DNA of 8,673 bases, taken from contig WLNM01000040.1 in NCBI GenBank assembly GCA_009699825.1, forward strand, positions 1 through 8,673, in the 5' to 3' direction. A program made the position numbers and the translations under genes. This document shows positions 1-7,183 of this stretch, in pieces. Numbering within the stretch: position 1 is the stretch's first letter; every line of letters starts with the position of its first letter. Below the pieces are notes generated by a model. It was not told where the DNA came from. It worked only from the letters and a program-made list of their open reading frames with translations, and ran no database searches. Origin of the DNA: Actinomycetota bacterium (GTDB taxonomy: Bacteria; Actinomycetota; Actinomycetes; Nanopelagicales; Nanopelagicaceae).

Positions 1-1755
1 GGTGCCGTGCAGTTCTATCAAATGCTTGGTCGTCCTGCAGAAAATCGTGCAGTCTCTCAAAAACTCTTTAACTGGATATCTGTTGGTTCGTTCAACGTTG
101 ATGCTGGCTTATTGGTAGACCAATTATCAATCTGCTTCGTACTACTTATCACCGGTGTCGGAACACTTATTCATATCTATTCAATCGCATACATGGATCA
201 CGATAAAGATCGCCGTAGATTCTTTGCCTACCTCAACTTCTTTATTGCAGCGATGTTGCTCCTTGTAATGGGGGATTCGTATCTCAATCTTTATGTTGGC
301 TGGGAAGGCGTGGGACTCGCTTCTTACTTATTAATTGGTTTCTGGAATGAAAAGCCTGCTTATGCAACAGCGTCAAAGAAAGCGTTCATCGCAAATCGTG
401 TTGGTGACATGGGTCTTTCATTTGCAATCATGATTGCCTTTACAACTATGGGAACAGTTTCATTTAGCGGCGTTAAAGAAGCAGCAGAAGGCACATCACA
501 AGGCGCACTCACTGCAATTGGAATCATGCTTTTGCTAGCGGCAACAGGAAAGTCTGCGCAGTTCCCGTTACAAGCGTGGCTTGGCGATGCGATGGCTGGC
601 CCAACTCCAGTATCAGCGTTGATTCACGCAGCGACAATGGTTACTGCTGGCGTTTATTTAATTACACGTTCTAACTTTATTTTTGATGCTGCGCCAACTG
701 CGCAATTACTTGTTGTTATCGTCGGTGCAATCACACTTCTATTTGGTGCAATTATCGGTACAGCAAAAGATGACATCAAGAAAGCTCTAGCAGCATCGAC
801 AATGTCACAGATTGGTTACATGGTCTTAGCATCCGGCCTTGGTCCAGTTGGTTATGCATTTGCGATCATGCACTTGCTTACGCACGGATTCTTTAAAGCA
901 GGCATGTTCCTTGGTGCAGGCTCTGTTATGCATGGAACTGGCGATGAAGTAAATATGCGCAAGTTCGGTGGAATCAGACACTTTATGCCAATTACATTCG
1001 CAACATTTGGACTTGGTTACTTAGCAATTTTGGGAGTACCGCCATTTGCGGGCTTCTATTCCAAAGACAAAATTATTGAAACGGCTTTCTACGCTGGCGG
1101 AATCAAGGGAATTCTTATTGGTTCTGCAGCTCTCTTTGGTGCTGCAATCACTGCGTTCTATATGTCTCGCGTAATGATTCTTACATTCGCAGGGTCGCCG
1201 CGTTATGACATTAACAATCCACCACATGAATCTTCATTTTTAATGTTGTTACCAATGGGAATTCTTGCAATTGGTTCGGTTACATCGGGATTCTTGCTCT
1301 CGCGCGGCGATGCACTTGTTCATTGGCTTGCACCGCTCTTTGAAGCACATGAAGGGCACGGCGAAGAAATTTTGCCACCAGTAGTAATTTCATTGATGGC
1401 ACTAGCAGTCGTAATTCTTGGTGCAGCTTTTGCATGGTTCAAGTACGGTCGTGGGCCGGTAGCAGATACAGCACCAACAGATGTTTCAGTATTTACGCGA
1501 ATCGCACGTCGTGATCTACTGCAGGATGATTTCAATGAGAGTGTATTAATGCGTCCAGGCCAAGCACTCACTCGTTTACTCGTTAAGACCGACGACGTTG
1601 TTGTAGATGGCACAGTTCGCGGAGTTGCAGCAGCAGCACTTGGTTCTGCTAGCTCGCTTCGATCTACACAAACTGGTTTCGTTCGTAGTTATGCAGCACT
1701 CATTGTTATTGGTGCAATTGCACTAATAGCGGCAATCTGGGCGGTAACGCTATGA
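1..1755 (+). CDS. nuoL: NADH-quinone oxidoreductase subunit L (5'-truncated by window edge)
   Basis: Largest antiporter-like membrane subunit of respiratory complex I, a proton-translocating channel at the distal end of the membrane arm. The frame is open from base 1. The GTG at 7 is an internal valine, and comparison with E. coli NuoL suggests about 45 N-terminal residues are missing. Numbering from the GTG codon, the functional ionisable residues are present: Glu100 in WEGVGLASYLL, Lys182 in GKSAQFPLQAWL, His207 in SALIHAATM, His289/His293 in MHLLTHGFFK, and Lys353-Asp354 in GFYSKDK (E. coli Glu144, Lys229, His254, His334/338, Lys399/Asp400). The C-terminus is complete, with the charged amphipathic stretch that corresponds to the lateral helix and a final membrane helix at about residues 562-582. 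The stop codon overlaps the nuoM start (ATGA). Identification is secure; only the start is unseen. Confidence 0.97.
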   Translation, partial: GAVQFYQMLGRPAENRAVSQKLFNWISVGSFNVDAGLLVDQLSICFVLLITGVGTLIHIYSIAYMDHDKDRRRFFAYLNFFIAAMLLLVMGDSYLNLYVGWEGVGLASYLLIGFWNEKPAYATASKKAFIANRVGDMGLSFAIMIAFTTMGTVSFSGVKEAAEGTSQGALTAIGIMLLLAATGKSAQFPLQAWLGDAMAGPTPVSALIHAATMVTAGVYLITRSNFIFDAAPTAQLLVVIVGAITLLFGAIIGTAKDDIKKALAASTMSQIGYMVLASGLGPVGYAFAIMHLLTHGFFKAGMFLGAGSVMHGTGDEVNMRKFGGIRHFMPITFATFGLGYLAILGVPPFAGFYSKDKIIETAFYAGGIKGILIGSAALFGAAITAFYMSRVMILTFAGSPRYDINNPPHESSFLMLLPMGILAIGSVTSGFLLSRGDALVHWLAPLFEAHEGHGEEILPPVVISLMALAVVILGAAFAWFKYGRGPVADTAPTDVSVFTRIARRDLLQDDFNESVLMRPGQALTRLLVKTDDVVVDGTVRGVAAAALGSASSLRSTQTGFVRSYAALIVIGAIALIAAIWAVTL

Positions 1756-3260
1756 ACTATTTAACGTTAATCATGGGGATTCCACTCATTGGTTCAGCAC
1801 TTATCGCAACTCTGCCGCAGACAAAGTCTTTACTCGCAAAACAATTTGCACTGGGAACAACTTTGATCGCAGCAATTGCAACAATCTTCATGACTATTAA
1901 ATTTGAACGTGCAAATACAGATTTACAGTTTGTTGAAAGCTATGACTGGATTAAGGCATTTGGGATCAAGTATGCAGTTGGCGTAGATGGTATTGCGCTC
2001 GTTCTGATTCTTATGACGGCGTTATTGACTCCAATTGTGGTTCTTGCTGGCTGGAATGAATCAGAAGGCGGACGTTGGAGCACTAAAACTTTCTACATTT
2101 TAATTTTAGTTCTGCAAACAATGTCATTCGGCGTCTTCGCCGCAACGGATGTATTCCTCTTCTATGTCTTCTTTGAAGCGATGTTGGTCCCCGTTTATTT
2201 CCTTATTGGTGGATATGGAAGCGGTGAACGGGCAGCAGCTGCTGTGAAGTTCTTGCTCTATTCACTCTTCGGCGGATTGCTTATGCTTGCATCAATTATT
2301 GCGTTGTATGTTATTTCTGGAGAACAAGGCGGACATACTTTTAATATCGCTGCGCTCTCACAACTTGATATGAGTTCGACAACTCAAAATCTTTTGTTCC
2401 TTGGCTTCTTCATAGCCTTTGCAATCAAGGCTCCGTTATTCCCATTCCATACTTGGTTGCCAGATGCTGCAAAATCTGCAACCCCTGGAACATCAGTGCT
2501 GCTCTTAGGTGTTCTAGATAAGGTCGGAACATTTGGAATGATTCGCTATTGCTTGGCTCTATTTCCTGAGGCAACAAAAACATTCACACCGTTGATCATT
2601 ACTCTTTCTGTTATTTCAATTGTCTACGGCGCATTCCTTGCAATTGGCGCAAAAGACATCAAACGTTTGATTGCTTACACATCTATTTCTCACTTCGGAT
2701 TTATTACCCTCGGTATTTTTGCAATGACAACACAGGGTCATAGCGGTGCAACTTTGTATATGTTTAACCACGGCTTCTCAACGGCTGCTCTATTCTTAGT
2801 TGCTGGTTGGATGATTTCTCGTCGAGGTTCATCAACAATTGCTGACTTTGGTGGGCTTCAAAGAGTCACACCGATCATGGCGTGGTCATTCTTCGTTGCA
2901 GGATTGTCTAGTTTGGCTCTTCCTGGCCTATCAAGTTTCGTCAGCGAATTCTTAGTACTTGTTGGAACTTTCACTCGTTATCCAGTTGCCGCTGTGATTG
3001 CCACATTTGGAATTATTCTTGCAGCGCTGTACATCCTGATACCGGTTCAACGTTCTTTGCACGGACCAACTACTGCCGGAAATGAAAACCTTACTGATCT
3101 GAATCTGCGCGAGAAAATAGCAATCGCTCCAGTAATTGCTGTAATTATTTTCTTAGGTTTCTACCCTGCACCAGCGCTAAACATAATTAATCCAGCAGCT
3201 GCGCACGTAGTTTCACAAATGGGATTTATCGATCCGGCACCTACTCATGGAGGCAAGTAA
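1752..3260 (+). CDS. nuoM: NADH-quinone oxidoreductase subunit M
   Basis: Second antiporter-like proton-pumping subunit of complex I, an integral membrane protein of about 14 helices. Its 502 residues match the usual length. Conserved channel residues are visible: Glu142 in the FYVFFEAMLVPVYFL segment, Lys226 in FAIKAPLFPFHTWLPDA, Lys257 in GVLDKVGTFGMIRY, His314 in SISHFGF, His340 in MFNHGF, and Glu399 in SSFVSEFLVL (counterparts of E. coli Glu144, Lys234, Lys265, His322, His348, Glu407). The TPGTSVLLLGVLDK form is common in actinobacterial NuoM. The ATG lies inside the nuoL stop (4-nt ATGA overlap), and no strong ribosome binding site precedes it, so translation probably depends on coupling to nuoL. 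The stop codon abuts the nuoN ATG. Confidence 0.97.
   Translation: MNYLTLIMGIPLIGSALIATLPQTKSLLAKQFALGTTLIAAIATIFMTIKFERANTDLQFVESYDWIKAFGIKYAVGVDGIALVLILMTALLTPIVVLAGWNESEGGRWSTKTFYILILVLQTMSFGVFAATDVFLFYVFFEAMLVPVYFLIGGYGSGERAAAAVKFLLYSLFGGLLMLASIIALYVISGEQGGHTFNIAALSQLDMSSTTQNLLFLGFFIAFAIKAPLFPFHTWLPDAAKSATPGTSVLLLGVLDKVGTFGMIRYCLALFPEATKTFTPLIITLSVISIVYGAFLAIGAKDIKRLIAYTSISHFGFITLGIFAMTTQGHSGATLYMFNHGFSTAALFLVAGWMISRRGSSTIADFGGLQRVTPIMAWSFFVAGLSSLALPGLSSFVSEFLVLVGTFTRYPVAAVIATFGIILAALYILIPVQRSLHGPTTAGNENLTDLNLREKIAIAPVIAVIIFLGFYPAPALNIINPAAAHVVSQMGFIDPAPTHGGK
3249..3253 (+). promoter_or_regulatory. Shine-Dalgarno of nuoN
   Basis: GGAGG lies inside the last codons of nuoM, 7 nt before the nuoN ATG at 3261. 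It is the only full-consensus ribosome binding site I saw in the window. It supports this start choice for a gene that begins on the base after the nuoM stop codon. Confidence 0.8.
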
Positions 3261-4781
3261 ATGAGTGAATTTATCTCACCAACACTTTCATACTCGTTGC
3301 TCTCTCCTATTTTAGTTGTCTTTGCCGGAGCAATTATTGGTGTTCTAATCGAAGCTTTTGCTTCTAAATCTGTTCGCCCAATCGCACAAGTAAGTGTGGC
3401 AATCGGAACACTTGTGCTTTCACTTGTACAGGTGTGGAGAATTAGAAGCTCTGGTTCTACTTCAGCTGCGATGGGTTCTGTAATCATCGATGGTCCAGGT
3501 GTATTACTTCAAGCTTCCATTCTCATAATTGCAATAATTGCCGTTTTTCTTATCGCTGACACAGAGAATTTTGCCGCTGCAGCCGCTGCAATTCCTGGAT
3601 CACCTGAAGAGCGCGAATCAATTGCACGAGGCCAGCAAGTTACTGAAGTTTTCCCACTCACATTATTTGCAGTTGCGGGAATGCTCTTATTCCCAGTTGC
3701 ATCCGATCTAGTCACTCTCTTTGTAGCACTCGAAGTTCTTTCATTGCCCTTGTATTTAATGGCGGGTCTTTCACGTCGTCGCCGATTGCTTTCACAAGAA
3801 TCTGCACTGAAGTACTTTTTGCTCGGTGCGTTCTCATCTGCATTCTTCTTGTTTGGAGCGGCATATCTTTACGGATATTCAGGTTCAGTCACTTTTGCGG
3901 GAATTCGTACCGCCGTAGTTGGTGGCACTGGAAACGATGTGTTCCTGTTAATTGGTATCGCATTCCTTTCTATTGGACTTTTATTTAAAGTTGGTGCAGT
4001 TCCATTCCACGCATGGTCACCAGATGTTTACCAAGGTGCCCCAACCCCTGTGACAGCCTTTATGGCCGCAGCAACAAAGGTTGCTGCATTCGGTGCGATG
4101 CTTCGTATTTATTACACATCTTTTGCAAATGCCGAATGGTCATGGCGCCCAATGCTTATCGGTGTCGCAATTATTACGATGGTTTTTGGATCACTTGTTG
4201 CAATTGCTCAACGAGATGTAAAGCGCATGCTTGCCTACTCATCAATTGCTCACGCCGGTTTCTTACTTACAGGAGTTATAGCACTTAATAAAGCTGGACT
4301 CGATGCAAGTATTTTTTACTTATTCGCATACGGAATAGCAACAGTTGGTGCCTTTGCAGTGGTGACACTTGTCCGAGATAGTGCCGGAGAAGTCACCGAT
4401 CTCAATCGTTGGGCAGGACTTGGAAAACGCTCACCATGGGTTGCAACATCATTTGCAACCTTCTTACTTGCATTTGCAGGGATTCCACTTACAAGCGGAT
4501 TTGTTGGAAAGTTTTCGATCTTCTCCGCAGCGTATGAGAGTGGTTCAAAGGAAGTTGTTATCGCTGGTGTTCTTTCCAGCGCAATCGCTGCGTTTTTCTA
4601 CATTCGTGTAATCGTCTTGATGTTCTTCTCTGATCCACTTGAAGACGCAACAAGCGTTGTGATTCCATCAGCACTCACACGTATTACCGTTTTATTCTCC
4701 CTAGCCGTAACAATTTTCTTAGGCGTATTCCCATCGCCACTTCTTGATCTCATAAGTAATATCGCGATTTTCATCCGCTAA
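3261..4781 (+). CDS. nuoN: NADH-quinone oxidoreductase subunit N
   Basis: Third antiporter-like subunit of complex I, located in the membrane arm nearest NuoK/NuoJ. It has 506 residues. Key residues seen are Glu158 in FVALEVLSLPLYLM, Lys184 in SALKYFLLGAF, Lys243 in LLFKVGAVPFHAW and Lys273 in MAAATKVAAFGAML, with a further lysine in GFVGKFSIF; these match the charged residues of the proton channel in other NuoN proteins. Residues about 101-130 form an alanine-rich hydrophilic loop that is absent from the shorter E. coli protein and is typical of actinobacterial NuoN. A perfect GGAGG precedes the ATG, which sits directly after the nuoM TAA. The stop TAA shares its last A with the ATG of the next gene (TAATG). 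Confidence 0.96.
   Translation: MSEFISPTLSYSLLSPILVVFAGAIIGVLIEAFASKSVRPIAQVSVAIGTLVLSLVQVWRIRSSGSTSAAMGSVIIDGPGVLLQASILIIAIIAVFLIADTENFAAAAAAIPGSPEERESIARGQQVTEVFPLTLFAVAGMLLFPVASDLVTLFVALEVLSLPLYLMAGLSRRRRLLSQESALKYFLLGAFSSAFFLFGAAYLYGYSGSVTFAGIRTAVVGGTGNDVFLLIGIAFLSIGLLFKVGAVPFHAWSPDVYQGAPTPVTAFMAAATKVAAFGAMLRIYYTSFANAEWSWRPMLIGVAIITMVFGSLVAIAQRDVKRMLAYSSIAHAGFLLTGVIALNKAGLDASIFYLFAYGIATVGAFAVVTLVRDSAGEVTDLNRWAGLGKRSPWVATSFATFLLAFAGIPLTSGFVGKFSIFSAAYESGSKEVVIAGVLSSAIAAFFYIRVIVLMFFSDPLEDATSVVIPSALTRITVLFSLAVTIFLGVFPSPLLDLISNIAIFIR
3573..3590 (+). repeat. 9-bp tandem duplication in nuoN
   Basis: The unit GCCGCTGCA occurs twice in a row and encodes six consecutive alanines (residues 105-110) in the hydrophilic loop insert of NuoN. 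The perfect identity at DNA level suggests a recent local duplication in a region that tolerates length change. Confidence 0.8.
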
Positions 4782-5770
4782 TGGCATCCCTCGGAATTCC
4801 TGAGATTTCGCCAGAGTTTGAGGCGCAACTATCTGATGGGCTTTCACAAGTAGAAATTCGTTTGCGCGAACAAATTGTTGGCAAGTACCCACTCGTAATT
4901 GAAACATCACGCCACTTAGTTGATGCAGGTGGAAAGCGTCTTCGCCCGCTACTTACTCTGATTGCATCTCATTACGGAGATCCAAGTCGCTCACAAGTAA
5001 TTGACGCCGCAGTTGTATGCGAATTAACTCACCTCGGAACTCTGTATCACGATGATGTTATGGATGAAGCACCGCTTCGCCGCGGTGTTATGAGTGCCAA
5101 TACTCGTTGGACAAACTCAGTTGCAATTTTGACCGGTGATTATCTCTTCGCAAAGGTTTCAGATCTACTGGCAGATATGGGCGCAGAAGCAGTTCGCTTG
5201 CAAGCACGCACCTTTGAACGTCTTGTCATTGGTCAAATAATGGAGACTCAAGGACCCAGTGCCGGTGTTGATGCACTCGAGCACTACCTCAATGTTGTTG
5301 CAGATAAAACTGGTTCATTGATTGCCACCAGTGCTCGTTTTGGTGCTTTGCTTTCCGGTGCTCCTCGCGATGTTATGGAAACACTTACTACTTTCGGCGA
5401 AAAGATGGGCGTAGCATTTCAACTAGCTGATGACGTCATTGATATATCTAGTGAATCATTTGAATCAGGAAAAACACCAGGTACAGATTTACGTGAAGGT
5501 GTTCCAACATTGGTAACACTTAATGTGATGAAATCACAGGACTCTGCGGATGCAGAACTTCGACACCTGCTCAGCGCACCTATTGAAGACGAAGCCACAG
5601 TTGATCAAGTTCTGCGTGAACTTCGCCAACACAAAGCACTTGAGGAATCACGTACACAATTGATTTCGATTGCCAAAGAAGCACGCGCTGCACTTGGACC
5701 TTTGCCTGTTGGTGAAGCAACAGGTGCGCTGTTATCCCTGTGCGACGCTGTTATTGACCGTACGTCCTGA
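4781..5770 (+). CDS. Long-chain polyprenyl diphosphate synthase (menaquinone side chain, probable)
   Basis: A trans-isoprenyl diphosphate synthase of 329 residues that condenses isopentenyl diphosphate onto an allylic primer. It has the substrate-binding GGKRLRP (50-56), the first aspartate-rich motif DDVMD (91-95) followed by RR (100-101), and the second motif DDVID (217-221). The residue five places before the first motif is Gly86, a small side chain. In this family a small residue there leaves the product tunnel open and favours long products over C15 or C20; exact chain length cannot be read from the sequence. Its place directly after nuoN, with a 1-nt stop/start overlap, suggests it supplies the tail of menaquinone, the electron acceptor of complex I. 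Names in use for relatives include hepT/grcC/ispB, so no symbol is given. The last 39 bp overlap the opposite-strand rarD tail. Confidence 0.92.
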   Translation: MASLGIPEISPEFEAQLSDGLSQVEIRLREQIVGKYPLVIETSRHLVDAGGKRLRPLLTLIASHYGDPSRSQVIDAAVVCELTHLGTLYHDDVMDEAPLRRGVMSANTRWTNSVAILTGDYLFAKVSDLLADMGAEAVRLQARTFERLVIGQIMETQGPSAGVDALEHYLNVVADKTGSLIATSARFGALLSGAPRDVMETLTTFGEKMGVAFQLADDVIDISSESFESGKTPGTDLREGVPTLVTLNVMKSQDSADAELRHLLSAPIEDEATVDQVLRELRQHKALEESRTQLISIAKEARAALGPLPVGEATGALLSLCDAVIDRTS

Positions 5771-6628
5771 TTTAATCAAATCAATTCCAAGCGTTATCAG
5801 TGCGGCCCAGATAATTAGAAATCCTGCCCAACGTGCTGTTGGCATGGCTTCATGACGAACCCATACACCAATTGAAAACTGAAGTGTTGGTGTGATGTAT
5901 TGAAGTAATCCAATAATCGTAAAAGGTAGACGAGTTGTTGATCCATTAAATAACAAGAGTGGAATTGCAGTAACAATGCCGGCGCTAATAAGCAGAATTG
6001 ATAAGCCTGGTGATGATCCAAGTTGCCCGGTGCCATTGAGGCCAATGTAAATTAAATAACCGCCGTAAAAAGGCAACGAAAGCAATGTTTCAATTGCCAA
6101 TCCTTCAAGAGCCCCCAGATTTAGTTGTTTTTTTACAAGCCCGTATGAGCCCCATGAAACAGCGAGTGCAAGTGCAATCCAAGGCAATCGACCATAATCA
6201 ATAGTTAAAACCAGTACACCTAGTGCGCCAAAACCAACTGCAGTCCATTGAAGTTTGCGCATTTTTTCGCGCAACATAATTACGCCAAAAGCGATAATGA
6301 TTAAGGGATTGATGTAGTACCCAAGTGCGCACTCGACGACGTGACCATTATTTACGCCCCAGATGTAGACAATCCAGTTAACCGAAATCAGTGCTGCAGC
6401 GAGTAATAAACGAATAAATACGCGTGGATTTTTCAGAAGTGTGTAAGTGCTCTTTAGTTGTTTGCTAAGTCCAAGTGCAATCAAACAGAAGAACAGTGAC
6501 CAAACCGCTCGGTGGGAAACAATTTCTAGTGGGGTAGCCGGTTGCAACAGTGGCCAGTACAGAGGGAATGCTCCCCAAATCGTGTACGCAGCTACTCCGA
6601 AGAGTAAGCCCGTTTTGTATCTAGACAA
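5732..6628 (-). CDS. rarD: RarD-type EamA-family permease
   Basis: Integral membrane protein of 298 residues with about ten predicted helices, from the drug/metabolite transporter (EamA) superfamily. Family motifs appear in order: AAYTIWGAFPLYW (13-25), EIVSHRAVWS (35-44), NWIVYIWGVNNGHVVE (84-99) with LGYYINPL (102-109), WGSYGLVKK (159-167) and GLLQYITPTLQF (240-251). The size matches E. coli RarD, whose transported substrate is not established; the chloramphenicol-sensitivity label is historical. The start is TTG at 6628-6626, the only start codon before the first conserved motif. The preceding codon is the yajQ stop in the same frame, and no Shine-Dalgarno is visible, so translation probably restarts after yajQ. 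The last 12 residues lie beyond the conserved domain and are encoded antisense to the end of the polyprenyl synthase gene. Confidence 0.92.
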   Translation of the reverse strand: MSRYKTGLLFGVAAYTIWGAFPLYWPLLQPATPLEIVSHRAVWSLFFCLIALGLSKQLKSTYTLLKNPRVFIRLLLAAALISVNWIVYIWGVNNGHVVECALGYYINPLIIIAFGVIMLREKMRKLQWTAVGFGALGVLVLTIDYGRLPWIALALAVSWGSYGLVKKQLNLGALEGLAIETLLSLPFYGGYLIYIGLNGTGQLGSSPGLSILLISAGIVTAIPLLLFNGSTTRLPFTIIGLLQYITPTLQFSIGVWVRHEAMPTARWAGFLIIWAALITLGIDLIKSGRTVNNSVAQG

Positions 6629-7117
6629 TTAGCGGAAATTCGTAAATTGAACTGCGAAATCCCATGCACCATCTTTTACCAGTGCCATGGCTGTCTGTAA
6701 ATCATCGCGACTCTTACTTGTAACACGAAGTTCATCGCCTTGGATCTGAGTTTTAAGTGACTTAGGTCCATCATCGCGCAAGAATTTTGCAACCTTCTTG
6801 GCATTTTCAGTTGAGATGCCCTCTTTAAGAGGCGCAGCAATTTTATAAATCTTTCCGCTCAGTTGTGGAGCACCAGCATCTAAATGCTTTAGCGAAACTC
6901 CACGTTTGATCATTTTGTCTTTGACAACATCGAGTGCTGCTTTCGCGCGCTCTTCGGTATCTGCCTCGATATTAATTACTTCACCCTTGAGTTCGATTGA
7001 AGAGCCAGTATTCTTAAAATCAAAGCGAGTATCAATCTCGCGAATTGCCTGATTAATCGCATTGTCTAATTCCATGCGATCAATTTTGGATGTGATGTCG
7101 AAACTACTGTCAGCCAT
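6629..7117 (-). CDS. yajQ: YajQ family (UPF0234) nucleotide-binding protein
   Basis: A small soluble cytoplasmic protein of 162 residues, close to the 163 of E. coli YajQ. Family hallmarks are the N-terminal ADSSFDITSKIDRMELDNA (2-20), DTRFDFK (29-35), LSGKIYKI (86-93), DELRVTSKSRDDLQ (128-141) and the terminal AVQFTNFR (155-162). The fold is a tandem of two ferredoxin-like domains that bind nucleotides or RNA. Relatives have been reported to bind cyclic di-GMP (Xanthomonas) and to affect phage phi6 transcription, so the cellular role here remains open. The ATG lies 6 nt after a TAAGAT -10 element on the minus strand, suggesting a leaderless transcript. It is the first gene of a two-gene unit with rarD, which starts immediately after its stop. 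Confidence 0.95.
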   Translation of the reverse strand: MADSSFDITSKIDRMELDNAINQAIREIDTRFDFKNTGSSIELKGEVINIEADTEERAKAALDVVKDKMIKRGVSLKHLDAGAPQLSGKIYKIAAPLKEGISTENAKKVAKFLRDDGPKSLKTQIQGDELRVTSKSRDDLQTAMALVKDGAWDFAVQFTNFR

Positions 7118-7123
7118 TTGCTC

Positions 7124-7129
7124 ATCTTA
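7124..7129 (-). promoter_or_regulatory. -10 element of the yajQ promoter (probable leaderless start)
   Basis: Read on the minus strand, TAAGAT fits the actinobacterial TANNNT -10 consensus. It is followed by six bases (GAGCAA) and then the yajQ ATG, so the normal start of transcription would fall on or next to the A of the ATG. A -35 element is not clear; the best candidate, TTCATT at 7153-7148 with an 18-nt spacer, is weak. The call rests on the spacing and the lack of any other room for a promoter close to the gene. Confidence 0.5.
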
Positions 7130-7148
7130 TCTGCTCACCCGAAAAGTA

Positions 7149-7177
7149 ATGAAATTCTTCGGTCGATAGACTAGATT
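7149..7177 (+). promoter_or_regulatory. Promoter of the esterase-copC operon (probable leaderless start)
   Basis: A -35-like ATGAAA (7149-7154; 4 of 6 match to TTGACA) and a -10 TAGATT (7172-7177, TANNNT type) are separated by exactly 17 nt. The -10 ends 6 nt before the ATG at 7184, so transcription should begin at or beside the start codon. The bases before the ATG contain no purine-rich ribosome binding site, and an in-frame TAG at 7172-7174 rules out an upstream start. The second TANNNT, TAGACT at 7167-7172, is an alternative but has no matching -35. Confidence 0.55.
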
Positions 7178-7183
7178 TTTACC

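Noticed and set aside
7..9. GTG as the start codon of nuoL
   Set aside because: The frame is open to base 1 and the NuoL N-terminus would be about 45 residues short. The true start lies before the window.
3245..3487. 80-codon open frame antisense to the start of nuoN
   Set aside because: No start signal is visible and the region is fully explained by nuoN.
4013..4288. 91-codon cysteine-rich open frame on the + strand inside nuoN
   Set aside because: It lies wholly inside the conserved NuoN channel region in another frame, and its protein resembles no family I recognise.
5768..5783. Palindrome TGATTT-AATC-AAATCA after the polyprenyl synthase as a terminator
   Set aside because: The six-pair stem contains only two G-C pairs and no T run follows. 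It also lies inside the rarD coding sequence, so it is too weak to call.
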